Of a stretch of DNA of 64,000 nt, positions 38,929 to 48,109 are shown piece after piece; position 1 is the stretch's first letter, and the number at the start of each line of letters is the position of its first letter. Both the position numbers and the translations under genes were made by a program. This stretch comes from Gordonia sediminis. Lineage in GTDB: Bacteria > Actinomycetota > Actinomycetes > Mycobacteriales > Mycobacteriaceae. A model generated the notes under the pieces. The model saw only the letters and a program-made list of their open reading frames with translations. It ran no database searches and was not told the origin of the DNA. The stretch is taken from contig RZUM01000004.1 in the NCBI GenBank assembly GCA_004193205.1, positions 248,001-312,000 on the forward strand, in the 5' to 3' direction.

Positions 38929-39921
38929 TCAGCGGTCGGTCGCGGCGGCGTTCGGGTCCGCGGCGAGGATCCCGCGGGTCTTCTCCACGTCGTCGCCGAT
39001 GGCGGTGATGAGGTCGTTGATGTCCGGATAGCTGACCATCCCGCGGATGCGGCCGACGAAGTCGACGGCGACGTGCTGGCCGTAGAGATCGGCGCTGGTG
39101 TCGAGGACGAAGGCCTCGACAGTTCGGGTGCGGCCCGAGAAGGTCGGGTTGGTCCCGACCGACACCGCCGCCTGGTAGCGCTCCCCCGGCACGACCTGCC
39201 CGACCACCGGGCCCGCGCCGAGCACGGTGAACCACGCGGCGTAGACACCGTCGGCCGGGATCGCCGCGTACATCGGCGGCGCGACGTTCGCGGTGGGGAA
39301 CCCGAGTTCACGGCCTCGGCCGTCGCCCCGGACCACGACCCCCTCCACGCGGTGCGGACGCCCGAGCGCCTCGGCGGCGAGTTCGACGTCCCCTGCGCCG
39401 ACACAGGATCGGATGTAGGTCGACGAGAACGTCACCGCGTGCTCACCGAACAGCGAGATCGCCTGCACCTCGAAGCCGAACATCTTCCCCAGCTCGGCGA
39501 GCTTCGCGACATTGCCGGCCGCCTTCTTCCCGAAGGTGAAGTTGTCGCCGACGACGACGTCGGCGGCGTGCAGCGTCTCGACGAGGATGTCGTGCGCGAA
39601 ATCCTTCGGTGAGCGCGACGCCAGCTCCGGCGTGAACGGCATGACACAGAAGACGTCGATGCCGAGTTCCTCGGCGAGTTCGGCACGGCGGGTCAGCGTG
39701 GTCAGTTGCGGCGGATGGGTGCCCGGACGGACGACCTCCGCGGGATGCGGGTCGAATGTCATCAGCACGGCCGGTATCCCATGACGTTTGGCCGCCCGGG
39801 TGGCGGCGTGGATCAGCTGGGCGTGCCCGCGGTGCACGCCGTCGAAAACGCCGATGGTGACCACGCACCTACCCCAGTCCGCGGGGATGTCCTCGAGACC
39901 TCGCCAACGCAACACGCGCAC
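38929..39921 (-). CDS. ribF: bifunctional riboflavin kinase/FAD synthetase
   Basis: 330 residues. The N-terminal FAD synthetase part has TIGVFDGVHRGHAQLI (nucleotidyltransferase motif at about 22-37) and FSSTYIRSCVGAGDV. The C-terminal riboflavin kinase part has GRGRELGFPTANV and SVGTNPTF. It makes FMN and FAD from riboflavin and so serves the many flavoproteins in this window. The GTG at 39921 is the start. Its position next to rpsO matches mycobacteria. Confidence 0.96.
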   Translation of the reverse strand: MRVLRWRGLEDIPADWGRCVVTIGVFDGVHRGHAQLIHAATRAAKRHGIPAVLMTFDPHPAEVVRPGTHPPQLTTLTRRAELAEELGIDVFCVMPFTPELASRSPKDFAHDILVETLHAADVVVGDNFTFGKKAAGNVAKLAELGKMFGFEVQAISLFGEHAVTFSSTYIRSCVGAGDVELAAEALGRPHRVEGVVVRGDGRGRELGFPTANVAPPMYAAIPADGVYAAWFTVLGAGPVVGQVVPGERYQAAVSVGTNPTFSGRTRTVEAFVLDTSADLYGQHVAVDFVGRIRGMVSYPDINDLITAIGDDVEKTRGILAADPNAAATDR

Positions 39922-40111
39922 CAGCCTACGGCGCGGCCCGTCGGCAAACCACCGCCACCGCCGTTGTGTGGGCCCGCGTGTCGCGATGGTCGTCGCGACA
40001 CGAACAGATCGTGACGACCACCCGAACAGATCGAGGCGAACACACCTCGGGTGACCGGAAGTGCCGCGCCGTGGCCGGGCCGCCGCAGGGATGTGCCGCT
40101 AAGCTCGATGC

Positions 40112-40849
40112 ATGCCTCAGTCCCGCGCGGCCGGAACCGGCAGGTCCGGGGTCGGTAAATCAGAACCCCCCGCCGACCGACCGGTGACGGAACTGTCCAC
40201 GGTCACCCAGGACTACCTCAAAGTGATCTGGACCGTACAGGAATGGGCCGACGTCAAGGTCACCACCAAGATGCTGGCCGAGCGGCTCGGGGTGTCGGCG
40301 TCGACGGCGTCGGAGGCCATCCGCAAACTCGCCGACCAGGGGCTCGTCGCGCACGAGCGCTACGGCGCGGTCACCCTCACCGACGAGGGCCGGGGCGCCG
40401 CGATCCTCATGGTCCGTCGGCATCGGCTGCTCGAGACCTTCCTGGTCCGCGAACTCGGTTACGGCTGGGACGAGGTCCACGACGAGGCCGAGGTCCTCGA
40501 ACACGCCGTCTCCGACCGTCTGATGTCACGCCTGGACGCCAAGCTGGGTTACCCCAGCCGAGATCCGCACGGCGACCCGATCCCGTCCATCGACGGATCG
40601 GTCCCGAGCCCCGACGTGACGCTGCTATCCGATCTCGACGTCGACGAATCCGGCACCGTGGCAAGGATTTCCGACGACGATCCGGAGATGTTGCGATACT
40701 TCGCCGAAGTGGGCGTGGCCCTCGACTGCCGGCTGACCGTCGTCGAGAAGCGGCCATTCGCGGGCACGATCTCGATCTCTGTCGACGGCAACCACCGCAT
40801 CGATCTCGGTGACATCGCCGCGCGCGCCATCTTTCTGGTGCCCGCCTGA
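40112..40849 (+). CDS. DtxR/MntR-family metal-dependent regulator
   Basis: About 220-245 residues. The winged helix begins STVTQDYLKVIWTVQEW and contains KMLAERLGVSASTASEAIRK. The dimerisation/metal region has RHRLLETFLVRELGYGWDEV followed by HDEAEVLEHAVSDRL, including the Glu/His/Cys-class ligands of this family. A C-terminal SH3-like domain follows. It is the positional equivalent of M. tuberculosis sirR (Rv2788), an Mn/Fe-responsive repressor candidate. The start may be ATG 40112 or GTG 40184; the extra 24 residues are low-complexity. Confidence 0.88.
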   Translation: MPQSRAAGTGRSGVGKSEPPADRPVTELSTVTQDYLKVIWTVQEWADVKVTTKMLAERLGVSASTASEAIRKLADQGLVAHERYGAVTLTDEGRGAAILMVRRHRLLETFLVRELGYGWDEVHDEAEVLEHAVSDRLMSRLDAKLGYPSRDPHGDPIPSIDGSVPSPDVTLLSDLDVDESGTVARISDDDPEMLRYFAEVGVALDCRLTVVEKRPFAGTISISVDGNHRIDLGDIAARAIFLVPA

Positions 40850-40861
40850 CACCGGCGGCCC

Positions 40862-41053
40862 TCAGGTGCCGTTGAGGGTGTCGACCAGCGTCGGGATCAT
40901 CGCCACACCCCAGGCCACCACTGCGATCACGGCGATCACCGCCGCCAGCAGGACCAGCCAGGCCAGCACGCGTGCGGGCACCGAGCCCTTGGTGCCGATC
41001 AGCAACTTCACGTATTCGACGAACAGGTCGATGAACCGAACCAGAATCATCAT
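40862..41053 (-). CDS. small membrane protein
   Basis: About 63 residues, starting at ATG 41053 or 41050. A short amphipathic N-terminus (ILVRFIDLFVEYVKLLIG) is followed by one transmembrane helix (LAWLVLLAAVIAVIAVVAWG). It forms a tandem with another small membrane protein, 11 bases upstream, and with the MpaB-type oxygenase gene that comes before both on the minus strand. No family recognised. Confidence 0.6.
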   Translation of the reverse strand: MMILVRFIDLFVEYVKLLIGTKGSVPARVLAWLVLLAAVIAVIAVVAWGVAMIPTLVDTLNGT

Positions 41054-41064
41054 CGTCGGACTCC

Positions 41065-41292
41065 TCAGGTCATCGTGACGTTCGAGAACGTCAGCACCGG
41101 CCAGCACACTATCGACCCCAGGAACGAAATGACCGTGTCGAGGGGGCCGCCGACGTTCGACAGGTGTGACGTGTGCGTGAGGGTCCAGATCACACCGATG
41201 ACGAAGTACGGGATGCCGATGAGAATGAGGACGCCGATGAACTCGGACACCTTCATCTCATGGTCGAGGACCCGACCGATCATGTTCCACAT
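41065..41292 (-). CDS. small two-helix membrane protein
   Basis: 75 residues. Two hydrophobic segments (FIGVLILIGIPYFVIGVIWT and VISFLGSIVCWPVLTFS) flank a short polar loop. AAAGAG upstream supports the ATG at 41292. It lies between the MpaB-like oxygenase gene and the second small membrane gene, all on the minus strand. A role beside the oxygenase, for example membrane anchoring, is speculative. Confidence 0.6.
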   Translation of the reverse strand: MWNMIGRVLDHEMKVSEFIGVLILIGIPYFVIGVIWTLTHTSHLSNVGGPLDTVISFLGSIVCWPVLTFSNVTMT

Positions 41293-41369
41293 CGTTGCGG
41301 CTCTTTCTTCTTATGGCAGAAAAGGATTCGGTAAAGACTTCTGGGTGAGGAGGATCTCGGGCGGCCGGA

Positions 41370-42311
41370 TCAGATGAGCGGCTTGCCCTTACGAATCCGG
41401 CGGCGCAGGTCGCCCATCATCAGCCAGAACGGCCCGACCCGCAGCGGTGCAGGCAGGAAACGATTGACGAAGCCCACGAACAGGAACAGGTTGTCGAACC
41501 GGCGCTGATCGATCGGCCGCCACGGCAGGTCCAGACGTTCGCGGAAGAGCGGCGGCAGGGACCCGATGGTCAGGAATCGCAACAGCCCGCGCAGCGGCAT
41601 CCCGAGCACCGGCGAGATCATCCGAAGGTCGATCAGCTCGGTGATGAACTGCTTCTGCGTCTCGTCGTAGCTGATCCGATCGCACGCGATATTCCAGTAG
41701 TGATCGAAGTCCTTGCGGGTGGCCGGCCACATCTCCGCCGGCACCTGCAGCGTCGTCGCCAGCGGTCTCGCACCCTGATAGAACTGCTCGGCCTGTTCGT
41801 CGTCCATCGGGCCGTGCAGGAGCACGTTGGTGTCCTCGAACCCGACATACAGGCAGGCCGCGACCCACAGCTGCAGCTCACGATTGAAGGCGTTGTACTT
41901 GACCGGAGAACTCTCGGTGCTGCGCACGTGGCGATGCGCGGAGTTCACCGCCTCACGGAAAGCGATCCTCTCCTCATCGGTACCCAGCAGCGCGACTGCC
42001 AGATACTGCTCGGTGGTCCGCAGCCGCTTCCACGGATGTTTCATCAGCGACCCGGATTCGACCTTGGATTCCATGACGCCGTAGGCCACCTCGGGCCACC
42101 CCAGCTGCATCGCGACATTGGCCGCCGAGCCGGCGCCCGCCCACCATTCGAACGCATCCTGGATCACCGTCTTGTGCAACGGATCGTTGGGGCGGCGCTG
42201 CGGGATGTCGATCGGGATACGGGTTTCCGCGGTGGTCAGTCGCGGTCGGGTCGTGTCCAGATCCGGTAGGTACCTCGAGTGCGTACGCTTCGTTGCCGCC
42301 CCGCTCGTCAT
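41370..42311 (-). CDS. oxygenase MpaB family (DUF2236) protein
   Basis: 313 residues of the DUF2236/rubber-oxygenase-like family. DAFEWWAGAGSAANVAMQLG, FREAVNSAHRHVRSTE, RELQLWVAACLYVGFEDTNV and the long helical C-terminus are typical, with conserved histidines (HRH) expected to bind haem or iron. Relatives include the fungal MpaB oxygenase and Lcp-type latex-clearing enzymes. Substrate unknown, probably hydrophobic. No signal peptide is visible. A short inverted repeat lies upstream near 42350. Confidence 0.82.
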   Translation of the reverse strand: MTSGAATKRTHSRYLPDLDTTRPRLTTAETRIPIDIPQRRPNDPLHKTVIQDAFEWWAGAGSAANVAMQLGWPEVAYGVMESKVESGSLMKHPWKRLRTTEQYLAVALLGTDEERIAFREAVNSAHRHVRSTESSPVKYNAFNRELQLWVAACLYVGFEDTNVLLHGPMDDEQAEQFYQGARPLATTLQVPAEMWPATRKDFDHYWNIACDRISYDETQKQFITELIDLRMISPVLGMPLRGLLRFLTIGSLPPLFRERLDLPWRPIDQRRFDNLFLFVGFVNRFLPAPLRVGPFWLMMGDLRRRIRKGKPLI

Positions 42312-42456
42312 GCGTCCCCCGCCCGTATCTGAACACCGATGTAGTCACAAACAATGTGTCGGCGTGACACCCGATGTCAAGTCGCCACGGTGATCTTGGA
42401 CATCATTGGGGACCAAAGTCCGTCCACGGCGGGACCGGGCCTGCGCTCCGGCGCGG

Positions 42457-43359
42457 TCACCGCAGGGTCGCGGGTCGAACCACCATGACCGAACTGGCGC
42501 GCCGACCCTTCTCCTGGACGAGTGCGATCGCCTGCCCGGCCGGATCGATCACGACGTAGATCCCCTTGCGTCCCACCGGTTCCAGCCATCGACCCTGACT
42601 GATCGACTCGGCCTCGTCGTCGTCGATGTCGCGGTGCGGGAACGAGATCTTGACCGCCTCGTCGATGGTCAGCGACATCTCCGGATGCTCATGTAGCTGC
42701 GCCAGCGTGCGGGCGTGCTCGAGCGTGAAGGGCCCCACCGCGGTGCGACGCAGCGCCGTCAGATGTCCGCCGACGCCGAGCCCGGCACCGAGATCACGTG
42801 CGAGCGAACGGATGTAGGTTCCGGCCGAGCAGTCGACCGCGACGTCGACGTCGACGAACCCGTCGTCGGTGGCACCGATGTGGAGGATGTCGAATCGGGA
42901 GACCGTCACCGGTCGGGCCTCGAGGTCGAACTCGGCGCCGCTGCGAACCAGCTTGTGTGCGCGTCGTCCGTCGACCTTGATGGCGCTGACCTTGGCCGGG
43001 ACCTGCGCGATGTCACCGGTGAGGGCCGCGACCCCGTCGACGATCCGGTCGGAAGACAGATGGCTCGCGTCCGCACGCGAGATGATCTGTCCCTCACGGT
43101 CGTCGGTGTCGGTGCTCGCGCCGAGGCGGATCGTCGCGGTATACGACTTGGTCGTCAGCGACAGCAGACCCAGCAGTTTGGTCGCGCGTTCGACGCCGAT
43201 CACCAATACCCCGGTCGCCATCGGGTCGAGGGTTCCCGCGTGCCCGACGCGGCGGGTGTTGAACAGCTTCCGGCAGCGCGACACGACGTCGTGGCTGGTC
43301 ATGTCGGCGTCCTTGTCGACGATGACCAGGCCGGCGTTTTCGATGGATGCATCGGCCAT
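42457..43359 (-). CDS. truB: tRNA pseudouridine(55) synthase
   Basis: 300 residues. The catalytic aspartate is Asp45 in GHAGTLDPMATG. The KSYTATIRLG and GTYIRSLARDLG motifs and the C-terminal PUA-like part are complete. It makes pseudouridine 55 in tRNA T-loops. Its ATG lies one base after the pptT stop codon, so the two are probably coupled. It is at the 3' end of the pptH-pptT-truB run. Confidence 0.96.
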   Translation of the reverse strand: MADASIENAGLVIVDKDADMTSHDVVSRCRKLFNTRRVGHAGTLDPMATGVLVIGVERATKLLGLLSLTTKSYTATIRLGASTDTDDREGQIISRADASHLSSDRIVDGVAALTGDIAQVPAKVSAIKVDGRRAHKLVRSGAEFDLEARPVTVSRFDILHIGATDDGFVDVDVAVDCSAGTYIRSLARDLGAGLGVGGHLTALRRTAVGPFTLEHARTLAQLHEHPEMSLTIDEAVKISFPHRDIDDDEAESISQGRWLEPVGRKGIYVVIDPAGQAIALVQEKGRRASSVMVVRPATLR

Positions 43360-43360
43360 G

Positions 43361-44017
43361 TCAGACCAGCGCAATCGAGGTCGTGATCAGGCCGCGGTCG
43401 ATGAGCCAGCGCCCGGGCAGTTCCCGGATCGGCGGCCCACCGTCGGCGGCCACGGGATCGATCAGGATGCGTGAGACGAAGGTGCCCCCCTGCGGCGTGG
43501 TCTGCTCGAAGGTGATGTGGGCGTCCTCGAACCCGAGCCAGCGGCCGGTGACCGGGAACCATGCCTTGTAGGTGGCCTCCTTGGCGCAGAACAGAAGCCG
43601 GTCCCAGTGCAGTCCCGCCGGCCGGGTCGCCAGGACGTCGCGTTCGGCGGCGAGGCTCGTGTGCTCGAGCACCCCGTCGGGCAGGCACTCGTGGGGTTCG
43701 GCGTCGATGCCGAGCGAGCGGACCTGCAGCGCGTAGCCCACGACGGCGGCCCGGTATCCGTCGCAGTGCGTGAGGCTGCCGACCACCTTGTCCGGCCACA
43801 GCGGCATCCCGCGGTCGCCACGCATGATCGGTGTCGGCCCGATCCCCAGCTCGGACAGGGCCTGCCGCGCGCAGTACCGCGCGGTGGTGAACTCCCGGCG
43901 CCGCTTCTCCACGGCGCGTTCGATCAGTGTCCGCTCGGCCGGCATCGGTTCGATACCGGGTGGATCGGAGAAGGCCTCGGCCGCGGCGACGCCCGTGGGC
44001 ACGAGTTGTTCGATCAC
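43361..44017 (-). CDS. pptT: 4'-phosphopantetheinyl transferase (Sfp type)
   Basis: 218 residues. GIDAEP (103-108) and FCAKEATYKAW (143-153) are the Mg/CoA-binding signatures. It moves phosphopantetheine from CoA to acyl-carrier proteins of mycolate-type FAS I, polyketide and peptide synthases, and is essential in M. tuberculosis. A GTG start at 44017 with GAGGAG upstream overlaps the stop of the metallophosphoesterase gene as GTGA. Confidence 0.95.
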   Translation of the reverse strand: MIEQLVPTGVAAAEAFSDPPGIEPMPAERTLIERAVEKRRREFTTARYCARQALSELGIGPTPIMRGDRGMPLWPDKVVGSLTHCDGYRAAVVGYALQVRSLGIDAEPHECLPDGVLEHTSLAAERDVLATRPAGLHWDRLLFCAKEATYKAWFPVTGRWLGFEDAHITFEQTTPQGGTFVSRILIDPVAADGGPPIRELPGRWLIDRGLITTSIALV

Positions 44018-45003
44018 CGACGCTCCTCGCTGGGGGTTGATGGGCCCGACCGTCCGGCGCGGCGGTCGCGTCTCTCCTGGATTCGGCGGGCGAAGTCGCG
44101 CGCCCGCTGCTCGTAGTCGGGTGGCAGTTCGAACCGCACGCCGTGCTGCGGCAGGTCGGCGGCGGTCAGCCCGGGGTCGGGAATGATCGCGCGCAGCAAC
44201 GGATCCGGTAGCCCGCGTCGCTTCCACTCGCGGGGGTAGCCGACCGACACCTCCTCGAATCGCACGCCGTCGTACCAGGTGGTCCGGGGTATGTGCAGGT
44301 GCCCGTAGACGCAGCAGGCCGCGTGGTAGCGGGTGTGCCAGTCCGCGGTCTCCTCCGTGCCGCACCACAGCGCGAACTCGGGGTACATCAACGCGTCGGT
44401 GGGTTCGCGCCGCAGCGGCCAGTGGTTGATCAGAATCGTCGGTTCGGCCGGGTCGAGGGCATCGAGTCGCGCCCGGGTCGCCGCGACACGCGCTCGCCCC
44501 CAGGCGTCGCGGGTGGGATAGGGCTCCGGGGACAGCAGGAACTCGTCGGTGGCGACGACGTTGCGTTCGCGGGCCAGTGCCAACGCGGTCAGCGTCGTCG
44601 AGGTGCCTTCAGGCCGGAAGGTGTAGTCATACAGCAGGAACATCGGCACCACCCGCACCGGCTGCGCGCCGTTGCCCGGGTCGAACAACGGATAGATGTC
44701 CTCCGGGGTCACCACGCCGAGGTCGCGGCAGGCCTGGACCAGATAGTCGTAGCGGGCCACGCCGAAGACCTGCAGCGGGTCCTTGGCGGTCGTGTAGAGC
44801 TCGTGGTTGCCGGGCACCCACACCACCGTGTGGAACCGCGTGCGCAGCCGGCGCAGGGTGTCGACGATGTCGTCGGTGCGTTCGGCGACGTCACCGGCGA
44901 CGATGAGCCAGTCGCCGGAACTCCGGGGTCGCAGCTGATCGACGATGTGCTCGTTGCCGCGATGCGCGACGTGCAGATCGCTGATTGCCCACAGAGTTGC
45001 CAC
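44014..45003 (-). CDS. pptH: metallophosphoesterase, likely phosphopantetheine hydrolase
   Basis: 329 residues. Calcineurin-like metal motifs are SDLHVAHRGN, VAGDVAERTDD, VPGNHELY and CVYGHLHI. The M. tuberculosis neighbour of pptT, Rv2795c, is PptH, which removes phosphopantetheine from carrier proteins, the reverse of PptT's work. The same place, size and overlap make orthology likely here. A GTG start at 45003 (MATLWAISDLHVAHRG) fits the conserved N-terminus. Confidence 0.88.
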   Translation of the reverse strand: MATLWAISDLHVAHRGNEHIVDQLRPRSSGDWLIVAGDVAERTDDIVDTLRRLRTRFHTVVWVPGNHELYTTAKDPLQVFGVARYDYLVQACRDLGVVTPEDIYPLFDPGNGAQPVRVVPMFLLYDYTFRPEGTSTTLTALALARERNVVATDEFLLSPEPYPTRDAWGRARVAATRARLDALDPAEPTILINHWPLRREPTDALMYPEFALWCGTEETADWHTRYHAACCVYGHLHIPRTTWYDGVRFEEVSVGYPREWKRRGLPDPLLRAIIPDPGLTAADLPQHGVRFELPPDYEQRARDFARRIQERRDRRAGRSGPSTPSEERR

Positions 45004-45103
45004 GAAGATCCATCGTGCCAGAGTGGCGCCACGGCCGACTCCCCGCCACCACACCACCGACGGTCCGGCGCCCGCGGTCCCACGCCGGTGGACGGAACGC
45101 CGG

Positions 45104-46480
45104 TCAGGACGGAACGCCGGTCCGACGCCACTGCCCGCCACGGACTCGCAGACCGACGGCGCCCAGTCGGATGAGCATGAACACCATCAGACCCGACCAG
45201 ATCCCTGCCAACCCCCAGTCGAGGATGAGCGAGAGCCAGATCAGCGGCAGGAACCCTACCAGGGCCGCGGTCAAGGTCGCGGTCCGCAGGAAGCGGGCGT
45301 CGCCGCTGCCGAGGAGCACACCGTCGAGCGCGAACACAATGCCCGCGATCGGCAGCATCGCCACGAAGAACCACCAGGGCACGACGATCGCGTCGAGGAT
45401 GTCGGGCTCGGAGGTGAACAGGCGCGGGATCAGCCCGGCGCCGAGGGCGAACACTCCGGCCATCACACCGGCCGCGATCACCGACACCAGCGTCACCTTG
45501 CGGGCGACCCCGACCGCGGCGCCCACCGCGCCCGCGCCGAGGGCTGCGCCGACGAGCGCCTGCGCGGCGATGGCCAGCGAATCCAGGAAGAGCGACATGA
45601 ACTCCCACAGCTGCAGCACCACCTGATGCGCGGCGACCGCGGACACTCCGAACCGGGCCGCGACCGCGGCCGCCGACAGGAAGCACACCTGAAACGACAG
45701 GCTGCGCAGCACCAGGTCGCGTGCCATCACCAGTTGGGCGCGCATGATCGACCAGTCCGGTCGCAGGTGTTCGGGGCCCGACCGACCGGCCTCGCGGACG
45801 ACCCGGATCAGGAACAGCAGCCCGGTGATCGCCTGCCCGATGAGGTTGGCGACGGCGCTGCCGGGCATCCCGAGCCGGGGGAAGAACCCGACACCGTGGG
45901 TCAGTCCGACGACGAGGACCGCGGCCACCGACAACCCGGCGACGACGTAGAGCACCGGGCGTCGGGTGTCCTGCACACCACGCATCCAGCCGTTGCCGGC
46001 CATCGACAGCAGAATCAGGGGCACGCCGAACATCGCGATCCGCAGCCACCCGGCGGCGTCGGCGACGACCTCGTCGGACCGGGCAGACCCCGAACCGACG
46101 AGGACATGCATGATCACCGGGGCCAACGGATACATCACCGCGACGATGACGATCCCGACCAGGACACCGATCCAGCTCGCCTGTACGCCCTCGACCACCG
46201 CCCCGGGCCGGTCCCCCGCCCCGAATCGTCGCGCCGATCGTGCGGTGGTGCCATACGACAGGAACGTCAGCTGCGTGCTGATCACGCTGAGCACCAGCGT
46301 CGCCACTCCGAGCGCCGCCAGTTGCGTCCCACCGAGGCGTCCGACGACGGCGAGATCGAGCAGCAGATAGACGGGCGGCGCGATGAGCACCGCCAACGCG
46401 GACAGCGTCAGGACGGAGATGCGGCGGGCCGTGTGCGTCGATGAGTCCGCCGTGGTCTCCGTCGGTTCCGAAGTGCTCAG
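45104..46480 (-). CDS. dinF: MATE-family efflux protein DinF, apparent CTG start
   Basis: About 458 residues with 12 predicted membrane helices. The first begins VLTLSALAVLIAPPVYLLLD, and GTQLAALGVATLVLSVI is the usual MATE pattern. It exports cationic or other toxic compounds using ion gradients. No ATG, GTG or TTG lies in frame between nrnA's interior and the first helix. A CTG at 46480 overlaps the nrnA stop as CTGA, the same geometry as the GTGA overlaps nearby, with GGTGGGG just upstream. I therefore place the start there. An ATG at 46624 would require a 148-base overlap with nrnA. Confidence 0.85.
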   Translation of the reverse strand: MSTSEPTETTADSSTHTARRISVLTLSALAVLIAPPVYLLLDLAVVGRLGGTQLAALGVATLVLSVISTQLTFLSYGTTARSARRFGAGDRPGAVVEGVQASWIGVLVGIVIVAVMYPLAPVIMHVLVGSGSARSDEVVADAAGWLRIAMFGVPLILLSMAGNGWMRGVQDTRRPVLYVVAGLSVAAVLVVGLTHGVGFFPRLGMPGSAVANLIGQAITGLLFLIRVVREAGRSGPEHLRPDWSIMRAQLVMARDLVLRSLSFQVCFLSAAAVAARFGVSAVAAHQVVLQLWEFMSLFLDSLAIAAQALVGAALGAGAVGAAVGVARKVTLVSVIAAGVMAGVFALGAGLIPRLFTSEPDILDAIVVPWWFFVAMLPIAGIVFALDGVLLGSGDARFLRTATLTAALVGFLPLIWLSLILDWGLAGIWSGLMVFMLIRLGAVGLRVRGGQWRRTGVPS

Positions 46481-47433
46481 AGCGACCCCACCAGCCGGGC
46501 GACGACCCGGTCCACGGTCCCGGTATCGCTGTAACCGGATGCATGACGATGACCACCACCGCCGTGAGAGGTCGCGATCGGCACCAGGTCGACCCGCCGC
46601 TTGGACCGCAACGACACCGTCCATGTTCCGGGCGCGGTCTCCTTGAAGACCGCCGCCACCTCGGCCTCGTCGGCGGTCCGCACAAGGTCGATGAGGCTCT
46701 CGGATTCCTCCCAGCTCATGCCGGACAGCGTCGCGTGGTCGACGACGGCGTAGACGAGTCCGTCACCGTCGCAGGCCTCCGGCACGAGCGTCGCACCGCC
46801 GAGCACGGTGGCCACCATCCCGAACCAGGCGAACGGATGGGTGTCGAGGAGGCTGCGGCTCAACGTGCGCGGATCGACCCCGGCATCGACCAATCGGCCT
46901 GCGATCCGGAACGACTCGGCCCGCGCCCACCGGAACGAGCCGGTGTCGGTCACCAGGCCCGCGTAGAGACAGGTCGCGATGTCGACGTCGATCTCGACAC
47001 CGAGTTCGTCGAGAACCGACAGCACCAGGACCGCCGTGCAGTCCGCCGAGGGATCGATCAGATCGAGATCGCCGAAACCGTCGTTGGAGACGTGATGGTC
47101 GATGGTCACCGTCCGGGTAGCGGCGGTGAACGCCGCGGCCAGCGCGTGCAACCGGCCCAGACTCGCCGCATCGACCGACACGGCAACCGGATGCCCGATC
47201 ACATCGTGCTCGGCCACCAGCAACTTCGACCCCGGCAATCCGCGCAGATTGTCGGGCAGTGCGACCGTGTCCGGGAAGGCGACCTCCACCTTCGCGCCGA
47301 GCCGGTCCAGGGCCAACCCCAGGGCCAGTCCGCTGCCGATGGTGTCCGCGTCCGGACGGACGTGGCAGAGGATCGACACGGCCGGGGCGTCGGCAAGAAC
47401 CTTCGCCACGGCCGCGGAACTCGCTGCGGTCAC
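46477..47433 (-). CDS. nrnA: DHH/DHHA1 phosphoesterase (NrnA-like)
   Basis: 318 residues. DHH-family motifs are [34 protein letters not shown] and a C-terminal DHHA1 glycine loop [10 protein letters not shown]. NrnA-type enzymes degrade nanoRNA and pAp; the mycobacterial relative (Rv2837c) also cleaves cyclic di-AMP products. A GTG start at 47433 overlaps the rbfA stop as GTGA. It is followed by dinF with a CTGA overlap. Confidence 0.92.
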   Translation of the reverse strand: MTAASSAAVAKVLADAPAVSILCHVRPDADTIGSGLALGLALDRLGAKVEVAFPDTVALPDNLRGLPGSKLLVAEHDVIGHPVAVSVDAASLGRLHALAAAFTAATRTVTIDHHVSNDGFGDLDLIDPSADCTAVLVLSVLDELGVEIDVDIATCLYAGLVTDTGSFRWARAESFRIAGRLVDAGVDPRTLSRSLLDTHPFAWFGMVATVLGGATLVPEACDGDGLVYAVVDHATLSGMSWEESESLIDLVRTADEAEVAAVFKETAPGTWTVSLRSKRRVDLVPIATSHGGGGHRHASGYSDTGTVDRVVARLVGSL

Positions 47434-47885
47434 TCCCGGGAACCGTCCTCGTCGTCCTCGCGGGTGCGGTACGGGTCGGCCTCACCGGCCGGCGTCGCCT
47501 CGCGGGCCTGCCGCGCGACGAGTTCGTCGTTGGCGCGCGCCCGCGCGACGAGCTCCTCCATGTGCCGGGCCGTGTCGGGCACGGTGTCGAGCACGAAGGT
47601 CAGCGTCGGGGTGAAGCGCACGCCGGTGCCGGCCCCGACCTTCGAGCGCAGGATCCCGGTGGCCTTCGCCAGCCCGGCCGCCGCCGCCTCGAAGTCGGGT
47701 TCGGCGTCGATCGATTCGCCCATCACCGTGTAGTAGAGCGTCGCGTCGTGCAGATCGTTCGTCACTCGCGCGTCGGTGATGGTCACATATGCCAGCCGGG
47801 GATCCTTGATCTCCGAGCCGATCGCCGAGGCGACGATCGACGAGATGCGCTTGGCCAACCGGGCAGCTCTCGCCGAATCAACCAT
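47430..47885 (-). CDS. rbfA: ribosome-binding factor A
   Basis: 151 residues. [20 protein letters not shown] and [20 protein letters not shown] are the KH-like RbfA core, followed by [20 protein letters not shown]. An acidic, probably disordered tail ends EDDEDGSRE. It assists 30S subunit maturation. It follows infB after a hairpin and a duplicated infB tail, the conserved infB-rbfA-nrnA-dinF order. Confidence 0.95.
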   Translation of the reverse strand: MVDSARAARLAKRISSIVASAIGSEIKDPRLAYVTITDARVTNDLHDATLYYTVMGESIDAEPDFEAAAAGLAKATGILRSKVGAGTGVRFTPTLTFVLDTVPDTARHMEELVARARANDELVARQAREATPAGEADPYRTREDDEDGSRE

Positions 47886-47911
47886 CTGCGGTCCTTTCCA
47901 TCAGAAGACCG

Positions 47912-47955
47912 CTCCCCTTCCCGCCGCACCGGGAAGGGTGCAGCGGAAAGGGGAG
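47912..47955 (-). terminator. hairpin between infB and rbfA
   Basis: Outer arms CTCCCCTT/AAGGGGAG extend with one mismatch towards CCGC/GCGG. An inner stem GCACC/GGGTGC lies within. It is 26 bases before the rbfA start on the minus strand, so it could terminate or attenuate the infB transcript into rbfA. No long T-run follows. Confidence 0.6.
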
Positions 47956-47978
47956 TCGATCGGTGTCAGGGCACGAGC

Positions 47979-48109
47979 TCAGTCGCGCGGCTTCTCCTGC
48001 AACTTCTGCGTCTCGATGACATCGTCGACCTTGATGTCCGTCGAAGATGTCAGTCGCGCGGCTTCTCCTGCAGCTCGTATGTCTCGATGACATCGTCGAC
48101 CTTGATGTC
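47979..48109 (-). repeat. duplicated 3' end of infB
   Basis: The last 60 bases of infB including the stop (48050-48109) recur at 47979-48038 with 55 of 60 matches, offset by 71 bases. The copy would encode [19 protein letters not shown] and stop, against [19 protein letters not shown] in the gene. It lies outside the coding region and is not in the infB frame. Confidence 0.9.
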
